Below are positions 9,401-18,494 of a stretch of DNA of 64,000 nucleotides, piece by piece. The DNA comes from Arcobacter acticola (GTDB lineage: Bacteria > Campylobacterota > Campylobacteria > Campylobacterales > Arcobacteraceae). Every line of letters starts with the position of its first letter. Within the stretch, counting starts at the first letter, position 1. The notes beneath the pieces were generated by a model. That model did not search any database. It had not been told where the DNA came from and was given only the letters and a program-made list of their open reading frames with translations. The position numbers were made by a program, and so were the translations under genes. The stretch lies in assembly GCF_013177675.1 (NCBI RefSeq), contig NZ_CP042652.1, forward strand, positions 248,001 through 312,000. The letters are read 5' to 3'.

Positions 9401-9417
9401 AATTGCTTATCCTTTTC

Positions 9418-9623
9418 ATTATAAGGTTATAATGTTATATCACTAATTATAATAAGAGATTTATAAAAACCATCTTAATCTAGAAGCACTTTCAGTAGAT
9501 AATATTTTATTCTCTTTTTTATTATAAGGTTATAATGTTATATCACTAATTATAATAAGAGATTTATAAAAACCATCTTAATCTAGAAGCACTTTCAGTA
9601 GATAATATTTTATTCTCTTTTTT
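9418..9623. repeat. two identical 103-bp tandem repeats with glpD promoter
   Basis: Positions 9418-9520 and 9521-9623 are identical as far as I can read, followed by six bases of a third copy. Each unit contains TTATAATGTTAT (9427-9438 and 9530-9541), a near-palindrome, and a minus-strand TATAAT 8 bp upstream of it in the direction of glpD transcription. The duplication therefore doubles both promoter and possible operator. Confidence 0.9.
9446..9451 (-). promoter_or_regulatory. -10 box of glpD
   Basis: TATAAT on the minus strand puts the transcription start at about 9439-9440, just before the palindromic core TTATAATGTTAT at 9427-9438. A protein bound to that core would block the start site, which fits a repressor. 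The same box recurs in the second repeat unit at 9549-9554. Confidence 0.5.
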
Positions 9624-9798
9624 ATTATATTAATTCATTTTTTTAATACAGTCTTAAGTTTATATCTTATAAATCCCATAAAATAGGGATGCTATTTTAA
9701 TGTTACGTTTGAAAAATTCAAAATTATACTAGAATTTGTTGAAACTCAATAATATTTTAAGCATATTTTAAAAGTCTATACGTCACTATTAAAAATAA

Positions 9799-9818
9799 GA
9801 TTATAATGTTATGATGTA
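9799..9818 (+). promoter_or_regulatory. operator-like core upstream of glpS
   Basis: AGATTATAATGTTATGATGT contains the same 12-base core TTATAATGTTAT found twice in the glpD-side repeat. Its TATAAT could also be a -10 box for the transporter operon. Occurrence on both sides of the divergent region suggests one regulator controls both arms; this is inference. Confidence 0.4.
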
Positions 9819-9902
9819 AAGAAAAAATCTAATTTAATTTTTCATATAATATTCACATTTTCAGCTTATACTTAATTTATAAATTTAAAAGGAGTAAACA
9901 TA

Positions 9903-10991
9903 ATGTCCTTAGAACTAAGAAACGTATCTATGAAAGTAGATGGACAAACATATATTTACAACACAAACTTAACACTAAAAAAAGGAACCATGAATGTACT
10001 TCTTGGTCGTACTTTATCAGGGAAAACTACATTAATGAGAATTATGGCTGGATTAGATGTACCTACATCTGGTCATATTTTTTGGGAAGGAAAAGATGTT
10101 ACAGGAATGAGAGTACAAGACAGAAAAATAGCAATGGTTTATCAACAATTTATTAATTATCCTTCTATGAGTGTCTATGATAATATAGCTACTCCTTTAC
10201 GAATCATGAAAAAAGATGAAGCATTCATTGATCAAGAAGTTAGAAAAACTGCTAAATTAATGAGACTAGATAATATATTAGATAGAAAGCCCCTTGAACT
10301 TTCTGGTGGACAACAACAAAGATGTGCACTTGCACGTTCATTAGTGAAAGGTTCAGGTCTAGTATTATTAGATGAACCTCTTGCAAATTTAGATTATAAA
10401 TTAAGAGAAGAGTTAAGAGAAGAGATTCCTAAAATGTTTGAAGAATCAGGTGCAATATTTGTTTACGCAACTACTGAACCAGAAGAAGCCTTATTATTAG
10501 GTGGAAATGTAGCAACTTTATGGGAAGGGAATATAACTCAATTTGATGAAACTGCAAAAGTTTATCATAATCCTAATAATGCAATTACTGCTAAAGTTTT
10601 TTCAAATCCTGCAATGAACTTCCTTGATATAAAAAAAGAAGGTGCTTTCATTTATTATGGTAAAAATGAAAAAGTAGAGGCAACAGATGTATTAGAAAAA
10701 TTAGAAGATGGAAACTATTTAGCTGGATTTAGACCAAATCATTTAGAACTTACTAAACATAGTGACAATTCAATAAAATTTTCTGCACATTTAGATGTTA
10801 CAGAGATTACAGGTTCTGAAACTTTTTTACATATGCACCACGATGATGATAATTGGATTGGATTAGTTCATGGTGTTCATGACTTAGAATATAACTCAAA
10901 ATTATCAGTATATTTAGATACACGTCATATTTTTATATTTGCAACAGATGGTGATTTAATTCATACAGCATCTTATGTACAAGAAAGATAG
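9903..10991 (+). CDS. glpS: glycerol ABC transporter, ATP-binding subunit (GlpS-like)
   Basis: A 362-residue ABC ATPase of the MalK/UgpC type. The Walker A is degenerate (GRTLSGKTTLM, with SGKT retained), the signature is LSGGQQQRCALARSL and Walker B is LVLLDEPLANLD. A C-terminal TOBE-like regulatory domain spans about 240-362. A second, different ATPase follows 14 bp downstream, as in the GlpSTPQUV glycerol transporter of Rhizobium leguminosarum, where two distinct ATPases pair. It starts at ATG after AAAGGAG. It is the first gene of the operon running to glpV or glpK. Confidence 0.85.
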   Translation: MSLELRNVSMKVDGQTYIYNTNLTLKKGTMNVLLGRTLSGKTTLMRIMAGLDVPTSGHIFWEGKDVTGMRVQDRKIAMVYQQFINYPSMSVYDNIATPLRIMKKDEAFIDQEVRKTAKLMRLDNILDRKPLELSGGQQQRCALARSLVKGSGLVLLDEPLANLDYKLREELREEIPKMFEESGAIFVYATTEPEEALLLGGNVATLWEGNITQFDETAKVYHNPNNAITAKVFSNPAMNFLDIKKEGAFIYYGKNEKVEATDVLEKLEDGNYLAGFRPNHLELTKHSDNSIKFSAHLDVTEITGSETFLHMHHDDDNWIGLVHGVHDLEYNSKLSVYLDTRHIFIFATDGDLIHTASYVQER

Positions 10992-11005
10992 AAGGAGAAA
11001 ATAAA

Positions 11006-12085
11006 ATGGCAAAAATAACTCTTTCAAATTTAGCACATAGTTATAAAAAGAATCCAAAATCAATTGATGATTACGTACTAAGACCTTTAAATCATGAATG
11101 GGATGATGGTGCAGCATATGCTCTTTTAGGACCATCTGGATGTGGAAAATCAACTTTATTAAATATTATCTCAGGGATATTAACACCTTCAGAAGGAAGT
11201 ATTTTATTTGATGGGAAAGATGTAACATTTGCAGATACTGCAAGTAGGAATATAGCACAAGTTTTTCAGTTTCCTGTAGTTTATGACACAATGACAGTAA
11301 GACAAAACCTAGAATTTCCATTAAGAAATAGAGGTGCAAATGAACAGTATATTCAACAAAGAGTTGGTTCAATTGCCAGAGCAATTAAAGTTGAAGATTT
11401 ACTAGATACAAAAGCTCAAGGATTAACAGCTGATGCTAAACAAAAAATTTCTTTAGGTAGAGGAATGGTTAGAGAAGATGTTAATGCAATTTTATTTGAT
11501 GAACCTTTGACTGTAATTGATCCTCATATGAAATGGGAATTAAGAACTCAACTAAAGGCATTACATAAAGAATTAAAACATACTATGATTTTCGTTACTC
11601 ATGATCAAACAGAAGCATTAACATTTGCAGATAAAGTTGTTGTTATGAATAATGGTTCTGTTTTACAAATTGGAACACCAGAAGAATTATTTAAAAAACC
11701 TGCACATACTTTTGTAGGATATTTTATTGGTTCACCAGGAATGAATGTTTTTGAAGCAAAAATCGAAGAGAATATCGCAGACTTACAAGGTAATAAAATT
11801 AAACTTAATGCTAAATATAAAAATTTAACTGGAAAAGTTGAATTAGGTATTAGACCTGAATTTATTGAATTGTGTGAAGAAGGTGAAGGTATCAAAATTG
11901 AGATTAATAGAATCGAAGATGTTGCTCATCATAAAATTGTAAGAGCAAATTATAACAATAGAAAAGTAAATATTATAGTTCCAGAAGATATAAAAATTAC
12001 GTCAACAATGAATAATATTAGATTTAAAGAAGAAGGTATAAATATTTATGTCGATGGTTGGCTAGTAGAAGGAGATTTATCATGA
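11006..12085 (+). CDS. glpT: glycerol ABC transporter, ATP-binding subunit (GlpT-like)
   Basis: The 359-residue partner ATPase. Walker A is canonical (LLGPSGCGKSTLLN) and Walker B is AILFDEPLTVIDP. The ABC signature is strongly degenerate (LTADAKQKISLGRGM in place of LSGGQ), so the GlpS/GlpT pair would have one canonical and one altered site, as in other heterodimeric ABC systems. A TOBE domain covers about 245-355. The stop overlaps the start of the first permease gene by four bases. The name follows the Rhizobium operon and is not the E. coli glycerol-3-phosphate antiporter. Confidence 0.85.
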   Translation: MAKITLSNLAHSYKKNPKSIDDYVLRPLNHEWDDGAAYALLGPSGCGKSTLLNIISGILTPSEGSILFDGKDVTFADTASRNIAQVFQFPVVYDTMTVRQNLEFPLRNRGANEQYIQQRVGSIARAIKVEDLLDTKAQGLTADAKQKISLGRGMVREDVNAILFDEPLTVIDPHMKWELRTQLKALHKELKHTMIFVTHDQTEALTFADKVVVMNNGSVLQIGTPEELFKKPAHTFVGYFIGSPGMNVFEAKIEENIADLQGNKIKLNAKYKNLTGKVELGIRPEFIELCEEGEGIKIEINRIEDVAHHKIVRANYNNRKVNIIVPEDIKITSTMNNIRFKEEGINIYVDGWLVEGDLS

Positions 12086-12951
12086 AAAAAATTGTAAACC
12101 AAAAAGCCTGGTTTTTAGTATTACCAGTATTATTATTAGTAGGTTTTTCTGCTGTAATTCCTTTAATGACTGTTGTAAATTATTCGGTACAAGATACATT
12201 TGGTAATAATGAATTTTTTGCAGTTGGTCTAGAATGGTTTAAAGAAATACTTCATTCAGAAAGAATACATGATGCACTGGGGCGTCAAATTCTTTTTACA
12301 GGAATAATTTTATTAATAGAAATACCATTAGGAATCTTCATAGCGCTTCATATGCCTAAAAAAGGTTTTTGGGCATCTGCTTGTTTAATTTTAGTTGCTT
12401 TACCACTTTTAGTTCCATGGAATGTTGTTGGTACTATTTGGCAAATTTTTGGAAGAACTGATATTGGACTTCTTGGGCATAGTTTATCATCTTTGGGTAT
12501 TGACTATAACTATACACAAAATGTATTAGATGCATGGATTACAATTATTATTATGGATGTATGGCATTGGACTTCACTAGTTGTTTTACTTTGTTATGCA
12601 GGATTACAATCAATTCCTTCTGCTTATTATCAAGCAGCAAAAATTGATCAAGCATCTAATTGGAATATTTTTAGATATATCCAACTTCCTAAAATGATGG
12701 GAGTATTATTAATTGCTTCATTGTTAAGATTTATGGATAGTTTTATGATTTACACAGAACCTATGGTTGTAACAGGTGGAGGACCAGGAAATGCAACAAC
12801 ATTTTTATCTATTGACTTAGTAAAAATGGCGATTGGTCAATTTGATTTAGGTCCAGCAGCAGCATTTTCGCTAATTTATTTCTTAGTTATTTTGCTATGT
12901 TCTTGGGCATTCTTTACAATTATGACTAATATAGATAAAAAGGAGGCCTAA
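12082..12951 (+). CDS. glpP: glycerol ABC transporter permease (GlpP-like)
   Basis: A 289-residue inner-membrane permease with about six hydrophobic helices. The conserved coupling loop is YYQAAKIDQASNWNIFRYIQLPKM, the EAA-type motif contacting the ATPases. I start at ATG 12082, which overlaps the upstream stop codon as ATGA and follows GGAGA; an upstream in-frame ATG at 12058 lies inside glpT and lacks a ribosome site. With the next gene it forms the transmembrane channel. Confidence 0.88.
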   Translation: MKKIVNQKAWFLVLPVLLLVGFSAVIPLMTVVNYSVQDTFGNNEFFAVGLEWFKEILHSERIHDALGRQILFTGIILLIEIPLGIFIALHMPKKGFWASACLILVALPLLVPWNVVGTIWQIFGRTDIGLLGHSLSSLGIDYNYTQNVLDAWITIIIMDVWHWTSLVVLLCYAGLQSIPSAYYQAAKIDQASNWNIFRYIQLPKMMGVLLIASLLRFMDSFMIYTEPMVVTGGGPGNATTFLSIDLVKMAIGQFDLGPAAAFSLIYFLVILLCSWAFFTIMTNIDKKEA

Positions 12952-12953
12952 CA

Positions 12954-13784
12954 ATGAATAGTTCAAGAGAAAAAAAAGGTTTTTTTAGTAATAAATCGCC
13001 AATGATTATGTTTATTTATATAATATTTTTAATGTTACCAGTTTATTGGTTAGTTAATATGAGTTTTAAAACGAATGAAGAGATATTAGGAACTTTTTCT
13101 TTATTTCCTGTTAATTTTACATTTGATAATTACATTGTAATTTTTACAGATCCTTCTTGGTATTGGGGATATTTAAACTCAATGACTTATGTTACTATGA
13201 ATACAGTGATTTCACTTTTAGTTGCACTTCCTGCAGCTTATGCTTTTTCAAGATATTCATTTATGGGAGATAAACATTTATTCTTTTGGCTATTAACCAA
13301 CAGAATGGCACCACCTGCGGTTTTCGCGCTGCCATTTTTTCAACTTTATTCAAGTATTGGTTTATTTGATACACATATAGCGGTGGCTCTAGCTCATACA
13401 TTATTTAATGTACCATTATCAGTTTGGATTTTGGAAGGCTTTATGCGCGGTGTACCAAAAGAAATAGATGAGACTGCTTATATTGATGGATTTAGTTTTT
13501 TTGGTTTCTTTACAAAGATATTCACTCCATTAATTGCTTCAGGTATTGGTGTTGCAGCCTTCTTTTGTTTTATGTTTTCATGGGTAGAACTTTTACTTAG
13601 TAGAACATTAACATCAGTTAATGCAAAATCAATTGCAGCAACTATGACAAAAACAGTTTCAGCATCAGGAGTAGATTGGGGCGTTTTAGCAGCAGCAGGT
13701 GTTTTAACACTTGTTCCTGGTGCAATCGTTATATATTTTGTTCGTAATCATATTGCCAAGGGTCTATCTCTTGGACGAGTTTAA
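12954..13784 (+). CDS. glpQ: glycerol ABC transporter permease (GlpQ-like)
   Basis: A 276-residue second permease of the MalG type: a cytoplasmic N-terminus, six predicted helices, and the coupling loop KEIDETAYIDGFSFFGFFTKIFTPL (EAA motif, about 180-205). It begins two bases after the glpP stop. It pairs with GlpP. The name follows the Rhizobium glycerol operon and must not be confused with the periplasmic phosphodiesterase also called GlpQ. Confidence 0.88.
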   Translation: MNSSREKKGFFSNKSPMIMFIYIIFLMLPVYWLVNMSFKTNEEILGTFSLFPVNFTFDNYIVIFTDPSWYWGYLNSMTYVTMNTVISLLVALPAAYAFSRYSFMGDKHLFFWLLTNRMAPPAVFALPFFQLYSSIGLFDTHIAVALAHTLFNVPLSVWILEGFMRGVPKEIDETAYIDGFSFFGFFTKIFTPLIASGIGVAAFFCFMFSWVELLLSRTLTSVNAKSIAATMTKTVSASGVDWGVLAAAGVLTLVPGAIVIYFVRNHIAKGLSLGRV

Positions 13785-13795
13785 GGAGGTTTAGT

Positions 13796-14074
13796 ATGAA
13801 TTTATCATGGATGGCTTGGACAAGTGGAACCGCAATATTTTTCATTTGTATTTTTGTCGCTTTACTAATCATGACTATTTGGGCTATTAAATGGCCTCAA
13901 GCACCAAGAGTAGGTATTTTAAGAATTGAAACCACACCTGGTGACCGACTTTTTCTTAGTCTATTAGGTTCGGCTTTTATTTGCCTTGCATGGTTAGCAA
14001 TATTTGGTGCTCCAATTTTTGGAGGAATGATTGTTTGTGTTCTTTATGCTTTTGCGGTTTTCCGTTGGGTATAA
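13796..14074 (+). CDS. small membrane protein of glycerol transporter operon (DUF2160-like)
   Basis: A 92-residue protein with two or three hydrophobic segments (residues about 10-32, 55-75 and 75-90) and a short polar link containing PQAPRVGILRIETTPGDRLF. This matches DUF2160 proteins, found between the permease and binding-protein genes of glycerol-type ABC operons (glpU position in Rhizobium). The context suggests an accessory membrane subunit. Function is not established. A clear ribosome site (AAGGAGG) precedes the ATG. Confidence 0.75.
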   Translation: MNLSWMAWTSGTAIFFICIFVALLIMTIWAIKWPQAPRVGILRIETTPGDRLFLSLLGSAFICLAWLAIFGAPIFGGMIVCVLYAFAVFRWV

Positions 14075-14108
14075 AGACGTAATGTAACATATTAACTAAG
14101 GAGAGAAA

Positions 14109-15812
14109 ATGGAAATTAGAAAAAGAATTACAACATCAGTTTTTGCAACTATTATAGGTTTAGGTGCATCTACTTTAAATGCAGCAGATATGACTAAATG
14201 GATGGATGAATTCCAACCTTCAGTTCTTACAAAAGCTGAACAAAAAGCTGAATTAGATTGGTTTGAAAAAGCTGCTATGCCTTATAAAGGAATGACAATT
14301 AAAGTTGTATCTGAAGGTATTGGAACACACGTTTATGAAAGTAAAACATTAACAGAAGCATTCTTTGATTTAACAGGGATTAGAGTAATTCACGACATCA
14401 TTGGAGAAGGTGATGTAGTTGAAAAGTTACAAACACAAATGCAAACAGGTCAAAATATATATGATGCATACATCAATGATTCTGATTTAATTGGTACACA
14501 TTGGAGATATAAACAAGCTAGAGATTTAACTGATTGGATGGCAGGAGAAGGTAAAGATGTTACAAATCCTGGATTAGATTTAAAAGATTTTATTGGAACA
14601 TCTTTTACAACAGGTCCTGATGGGAAATTATATCAATTACCAGATCAACAATTTGCTAACCTTTATTGGTTTAGAGCAGACTGGTTTGCGGATCCAAAAA
14701 ATATGGCTGATTTTAAAGCTAAATATGGTTATGAGTTAGGTGTTCCTGTTAACTGGTCAGCATATGAAGATATCGCTGAATTCTTTACTGGTCGAGTAAT
14801 TGATGGTAAAAAAGTTTATGGACATATGGATTATGGTAAAAAAGATCCATCTTTAGGTTGGAGATTTACAGATGCATGGATGTCAATGGCAGGAATGGGT
14901 GACGTAGGTGAGCCAAATGGTCTTCCTGTTGATGAATGGGGAATTAGAGTAAATGAAAAATCTCAACCTGTTGGATCTTGTGTAGAAAGAGGTGGAGCTA
15001 CAAACTCTCCAGCAGCTGTTTATGCAATTGAAAAATACAACGAATGGTTAAAAAAATATGCACCACCAAGTGCTAGTGGTATGGTATTCTCAGAAGCAGG
15101 ACCAGTTCCAGCTCAAGGTGAAATTGCACAACAAATATTCTGGTACACTGCATTTACAGCAGATATGGTAAAAGAAAATATTGCAGTAGTAAATGAAGAT
15201 GGGACTCCAAAATGGAGAATGGCTCCATCACCACATGGAGCTTATTGGAAAGAAGGAACAAAAATTGGTTATCAAGATGCTGGTTCTTGGACTTTAATGA
15301 AATCAACTCCATTAAAAAATTCTCAAGCAGCTTGGCTATATGCACAGTTTGTTACATCTAAAACGGTTGATTTAAAGAAATCACATGTTGGTTTAACATT
15401 TATTAGAGAATCATCTATTAACCATGAGTCATTTACACAAAGAGCACCTAAACTTGGTGGACTTATAGAGTTCTATAGATCACCAGCTAGAACACAATGG
15501 TCTCCAACTGGAACAAATGTACCTGATTATCCAAAATTAGCACAATTATGGTGGCAAAATATTGGTGATGCATCTTCTGGAGCAAAAACAGCACAAGAAG
15601 CACTTGACTCACTTTGTGAAGCACAAGAAAAAGTTCTTCAAAGAATTGAAAGAGCTGGAGTACAAGGTGATATTGGACCAAAACTTAATAAAAAAAGTGA
15701 TGCGTCATATTGGTTAAATAAAGAAGGTTCTCCAAAAGCTAAATTAGTAAATGAAAAACCAACTCCAGTGACTATTTCATATGATGAATTAATCAAGTCT
15801 TGGACAAAATAA
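14109..15812 (+). CDS. glpV: glycerol ABC transporter substrate-binding protein (GlpV-like)
   Basis: A 567-residue periplasmic binding protein, long for the class but normal for GlpV-type proteins. It has a signal peptide (residues 1-25, cleavage about after LNAA). Segments such as GIGTHVYESKTLTEAFFDLTGI, YQLPDQQFANLYWFRADWF and the C-terminal SGAKTAQEALDSLCEAQEKVL fit an extracellular sugar-alcohol binding protein. It ends the transporter cluster; a hairpin follows before glpK. Substrate glycerol is inferred from glpD and glpK on either side. Confidence 0.85.
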   Translation: MEIRKRITTSVFATIIGLGASTLNAADMTKWMDEFQPSVLTKAEQKAELDWFEKAAMPYKGMTIKVVSEGIGTHVYESKTLTEAFFDLTGIRVIHDIIGEGDVVEKLQTQMQTGQNIYDAYINDSDLIGTHWRYKQARDLTDWMAGEGKDVTNPGLDLKDFIGTSFTTGPDGKLYQLPDQQFANLYWFRADWFADPKNMADFKAKYGYELGVPVNWSAYEDIAEFFTGRVIDGKKVYGHMDYGKKDPSLGWRFTDAWMSMAGMGDVGEPNGLPVDEWGIRVNEKSQPVGSCVERGGATNSPAAVYAIEKYNEWLKKYAPPSASGMVFSEAGPVPAQGEIAQQIFWYTAFTADMVKENIAVVNEDGTPKWRMAPSPHGAYWKEGTKIGYQDAGSWTLMKSTPLKNSQAAWLYAQFVTSKTVDLKKSHVGLTFIRESSINHESFTQRAPKLGGLIEFYRSPARTQWSPTGTNVPDYPKLAQLWWQNIGDASSGAKTAQEALDSLCEAQEKVLQRIERAGVQGDIGPKLNKKSDASYWLNKEGSPKAKLVNEKPTPVTISYDELIKSWTK

Positions 15813-15828
15813 TATTTATATAATTAGT

Positions 15829-15855
15829 AAAAGTTGAGATAACTTCTCAACTTTT
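15829..15855 (+). terminator. hairpin between glpV and glpK
   Basis: An 11-bp perfect stem (AAAAGTTGAGA / TCTCAACTTTT) with a five-base loop ends in TTTT. It may terminate or reduce read-through from the transporter operon. A TATACT box just after it (15859-15864) could give glpK its own promoter. Confidence 0.7.
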
Positions 15856-15903
15856 GCTATACTAAACAAAATCTAACAAATGAATATACTTAAGTAGGCA
15901 ATA

Positions 15904-17274
15904 ATGAAATACATTTTAGCAATAGATCAAGGCACAACATCAAGTCGAGCTATATTATTTAGCAAGCAAATGAAAATTGAAGCTACTTCTCAAGAAGAGT
16001 TTCCTCAATACTTTCCAAACTCAGGATGGGTTGAACATAATCCAAATGACCTTTTTGAAACTGTTTTAAATAGTTGTAAAAATGTATTAAAAAAAGCAAA
16101 TGCAAAAATTGAAGATATTGTATCTATAGGAATTACTAATCAAAGAGAAACAACAATTGTATGGGATAAGCACACAGGTGAAGCTATTTATAATGCCATA
16201 GTTTGGCAAGATAGAAGAACAGCAAAAGAGTGTAATGAGCTTAAAGAAAAAGGCTATGAAAAAACAATTGTAGAAAAAACAGGTCTATTACTTGATCCTT
16301 ATTTTTCTGGAATGAAATTAAAATGGATTCTTGAAAATGTAGATGGAGCTAAACAAAAAGCTATTAATGGAGACTTATTATTTGGTACTGTTGATTCTTT
16401 TTTAATATGGAAATTAAGTGAGAAAAAAAATCACGTAACAGATGCTACAAATGCAGCAAGAACTATGCTTTTTAATATTAAAACAAACAAATGGGATGAA
16501 GAGATTTGTAAATTATTAGATATTCCTATGAATATACTTCCTGAAGTAAAAGATTGTGCTGATAATTTTGCTTTAATAAATAAGAAATTCTTTGGAAAGG
16601 AAATACCAATTAATGGTGTAGCAGGGGATCAACAATCAGCAGCTATAGGACAAGCATGTTTTGAAAAAGGAATGGTTAAATCAACTTATGGAACAGGCTG
16701 TTTCGCCCTTTTAAATATAGGCGATAAAATGGTTATTTCGAAAAATAAACTTTTAACAACCATAGCTTATAGACTTGAGGGGAAGACAACTTATGCTCTT
16801 GAAGGTTCAATATTTATTGCAGGTGCAGTTATTCAATGGTTAAGAGATGGATTAAAAATTATTAAAAATGCTAAAGAAGCTCAAGAATTGGCAAAAAATG
16901 CAGACACAAATCAACAATTATATATGGTACCTGCCTTTACTGGATTAGGAGCACCCTATTGGGATACTATATGTAGAGGAGCTATTTATGGCTTAACTCG
17001 TGCTACGGGACCTAATGAATTTTCTAAAGCTGCCCTAGAAAGCGTTGCTTATCAAACAAGAGATTTATTAGAAGCTATGAATGATGACTTATGCAATTTT
17101 AATGAAGAATCAAATACTAAAACTATTTTACGTGTTGATGGAGGAATGTCCTCTTCTGATTATACAATGCAATTTTTATCAGATATTTTAGGTGCAACAA
17201 TAGATAGACCTGAAATTCTAGAAACTACAGCACTTGGAGTTGCGTGGCTTGCTGGTATGAAAGCAGGCTTTTAA
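15904..17274 (+). pseudogene. glpK: glycerol kinase, 3' end cut off by an IS630-type insertion
   Basis: This frame encodes 456 residues of glycerol kinase, which phosphorylates glycerol to glycerol 3-phosphate. The start [14 protein letters not shown], the catalytic region [20 protein letters not shown] and GLGAPYWD are all intact. The frame stops directly at an IS630-type element after LAGMKAGF; the missing 44 C-terminal residues are encoded after the element at 18342-18476. The intact enzyme would have had 500 residues, the usual length. Loss of the C-terminal helices probably impairs folding or activity, but residual function cannot be excluded from sequence. Confidence 0.88.
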
Positions 17275-17278
17275 GTAC

Positions 17279-17842
17279 CTACTTAAAATTAATGTCATAA
17301 TTAGTTCCAAAGCCAGCTAATAAATTTTTAACATGTTTATGTAAATTATCAAATGATAAATAAGCTTCTAGTTTATGATAGTGATATTTCATATGTTTCC
17401 ACAATATTTCTATTTTATTTAGTTCAGGTGAATATGGTGGTAAAAATAATAATTGTAGTCCAAGCTTCTCCCACTTTTCTATCTCTGCTTTAAAAAGCTT
17501 ACTTGTGTGAATAGATGCATTATCAAGTATGACAACAGTAGTTTTTGTAATCTGATTTACAAAATCATTAAAGAAATCTATAACAACTTGTGTATCTACT
17601 TTTGTTATTGTAGTTTTCGAAAAGAGATGATTATTCTTTGTATTTAAAAACCCTAAAACATTTATTCTTTTTGCAAATCTATTTGATGGAATTTCTACTG
17701 GCTTACCTATTGGTGACCAATAATAAGGGATATTTGAATCAAGTGAAAAACCACTCTCATCAAAATAATATGTATCAATCCAATCTTTAGCAGACCAGCT
17801 TAAAACATTAAGTATTTGAGCTTTTTTGGAAGAATAATTCAT
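17279..17842 (-). CDS. IS630-family transposase, catalytic half (orfB)
   Basis: A 187-residue DDE domain: YYFDESGFSL (first Asp), TTVVILDNASIHTS (second Asp) and LNKIEILWKHMK (Glu). The frame extends upstream of its ATG as NTIFKEKKW, so the natural product is probably a fusion with the 17886-18284 frame. A frame change of +1 (or loss of one A) is needed near the A7 run at 17898-17904. The stop lies within the terminal repeat. Confidence 0.88.
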   Translation of the reverse strand: MNYSSKKAQILNVLSWSAKDWIDTYYFDESGFSLDSNIPYYWSPIGKPVEIPSNRFAKRINVLGFLNTKNNHLFSKTTITKVDTQVVIDFFNDFVNQITKTTVVILDNASIHTSKLFKAEIEKWEKLGLQLLFLPPYSPELNKIEILWKHMKYHYHKLEAYLSFDNLHKHVKNLLAGFGTNYDINFK

Positions 17843-17885
17843 CCACTTCTTCTCTTTAAATATAGTGTTTCTAGCTCTTTTAAAA

Positions 17886-18284
17886 CTATATTGTATATTT
17901 TTTTAAATATCTTTTTAAGATTTGAGGTGATACTTTTTTAACTCTTTTTGACTCTTTATTAAGAGCTATACAAGTCTCTTTGATACTATTTGTTTCAATA
18001 AGTTTTTTTACTTTATCAATATCATTTTCATTTAGTGCTGGTTTTCTACCACGACCAATTTCATCAGATAAATTTTCTATTTGTTCTTCTTTGAATCTAT
18101 CAAACCATCTATAAACTGTTCTTGTTGACTTATTGAATATTTTGCATATCTCTTTTACTGTTATACCTTCATTACTTAAAAGTATAGATTTAGCTCTTTG
18201 TCTTAATTGCAATGAATTACCATTTTTTACTATTTTTTCTAATTCTTTTACTGTTTTATTATTTAAATTACTTATATATCTCAT
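17886..18284 (-). CDS. IS630-family transposase, DNA-binding half (orfA)
   Basis: A 132-residue N-terminal part with two helix-turn-helix regions (GITVKEICKIFNKSTRTVYRWFDRFKEE and a second around NSIKETCIALN) for binding the element ends. The frame ends TAG just after a run of seven A (LKKYTI stop). This arrangement of a paired-HTH orfA followed by a DDE orfB is normal for IS630 elements whose transposase is made by frameshifting. Confidence 0.86.
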   Translation of the reverse strand: MRYISNLNNKTVKELEKIVKNGNSLQLRQRAKSILLSNEGITVKEICKIFNKSTRTVYRWFDRFKEEQIENLSDEIGRGRKPALNENDIDKVKKLIETNSIKETCIALNKESKRVKKVSPQILKRYLKKYTI

Positions 18285-18341
18285 ATAGTATTATAGCTAA
18301 AACTAGCTTATAAAACAAGACATTAATTTTGATTAATTACT

Positions 18342-18476
18342 TATCCTTCAAAAGAAGAATTTTCAAAAAATTGGATTTTAGAAAAAAGATTTGATTGTAA
18401 AATGAATAATGAAACTCGAACTAAACTTTACAATGGTTGGATTGACGCTGTTGAACGTACAGTAACAAAAAAATAA
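18342..18476 (+). pseudogene. glpK: 3' remnant of glpK after the IS
   Basis: This segment encodes the last 44 residues of glycerol kinase (YPSKEEFSKNW, then LYNGWIDAVERTVTKK and a stop), in the reading frame interrupted at 17272. No start codon or ribosome site makes it a gene by itself. Its presence shows that the insertion is simple and recent, without deletion. Confidence 0.92.
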
Positions 18477-18494
18477 CTTTTATACAACTATGTT

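Larger units (their letters stand above)
9401..9902. promoter_or_regulatory. divergent glp control region
   Basis: This 502-bp gene-free stretch separates divergent glpD and glpS. It holds the 103-bp tandem duplication (9418-9623), the glpD -10 box, an A/T-rich spacer, and a related copy of the operator-like core near 9801. The ribosome site AAAGGAG of glpS is at its right end. I see no small gene or RNA in it. Confidence 0.7.
17274..18341 (-). mobile_element. IS630-family element inserted in glpK
   Basis: This 1068-bp element is flanked by a TA on each side (17272-17273 and 18342-18343), the TA target duplication typical of IS630/Tc1-type transposons. Imperfect inverted ends of about 23 bp share the outer AGTA and the inner AAAATTAATGTC. 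Removing the element and one TA rejoins glpK in frame as GF-YPSKEEF. It carries the transposase in two overlapping-phase frames. Confidence 0.93.

Noticed and set aside
9418-9623. CRISPR array from two 103-bp repeats
   Set aside because: The units are directly adjacent with no spacers, and there are only two; it is a simple tandem duplication.
15859-15900. Small gene between glpV and glpK
   Set aside because: The interval has only the hairpin and a -10-like box; no frame with a start and ribosome site fits.
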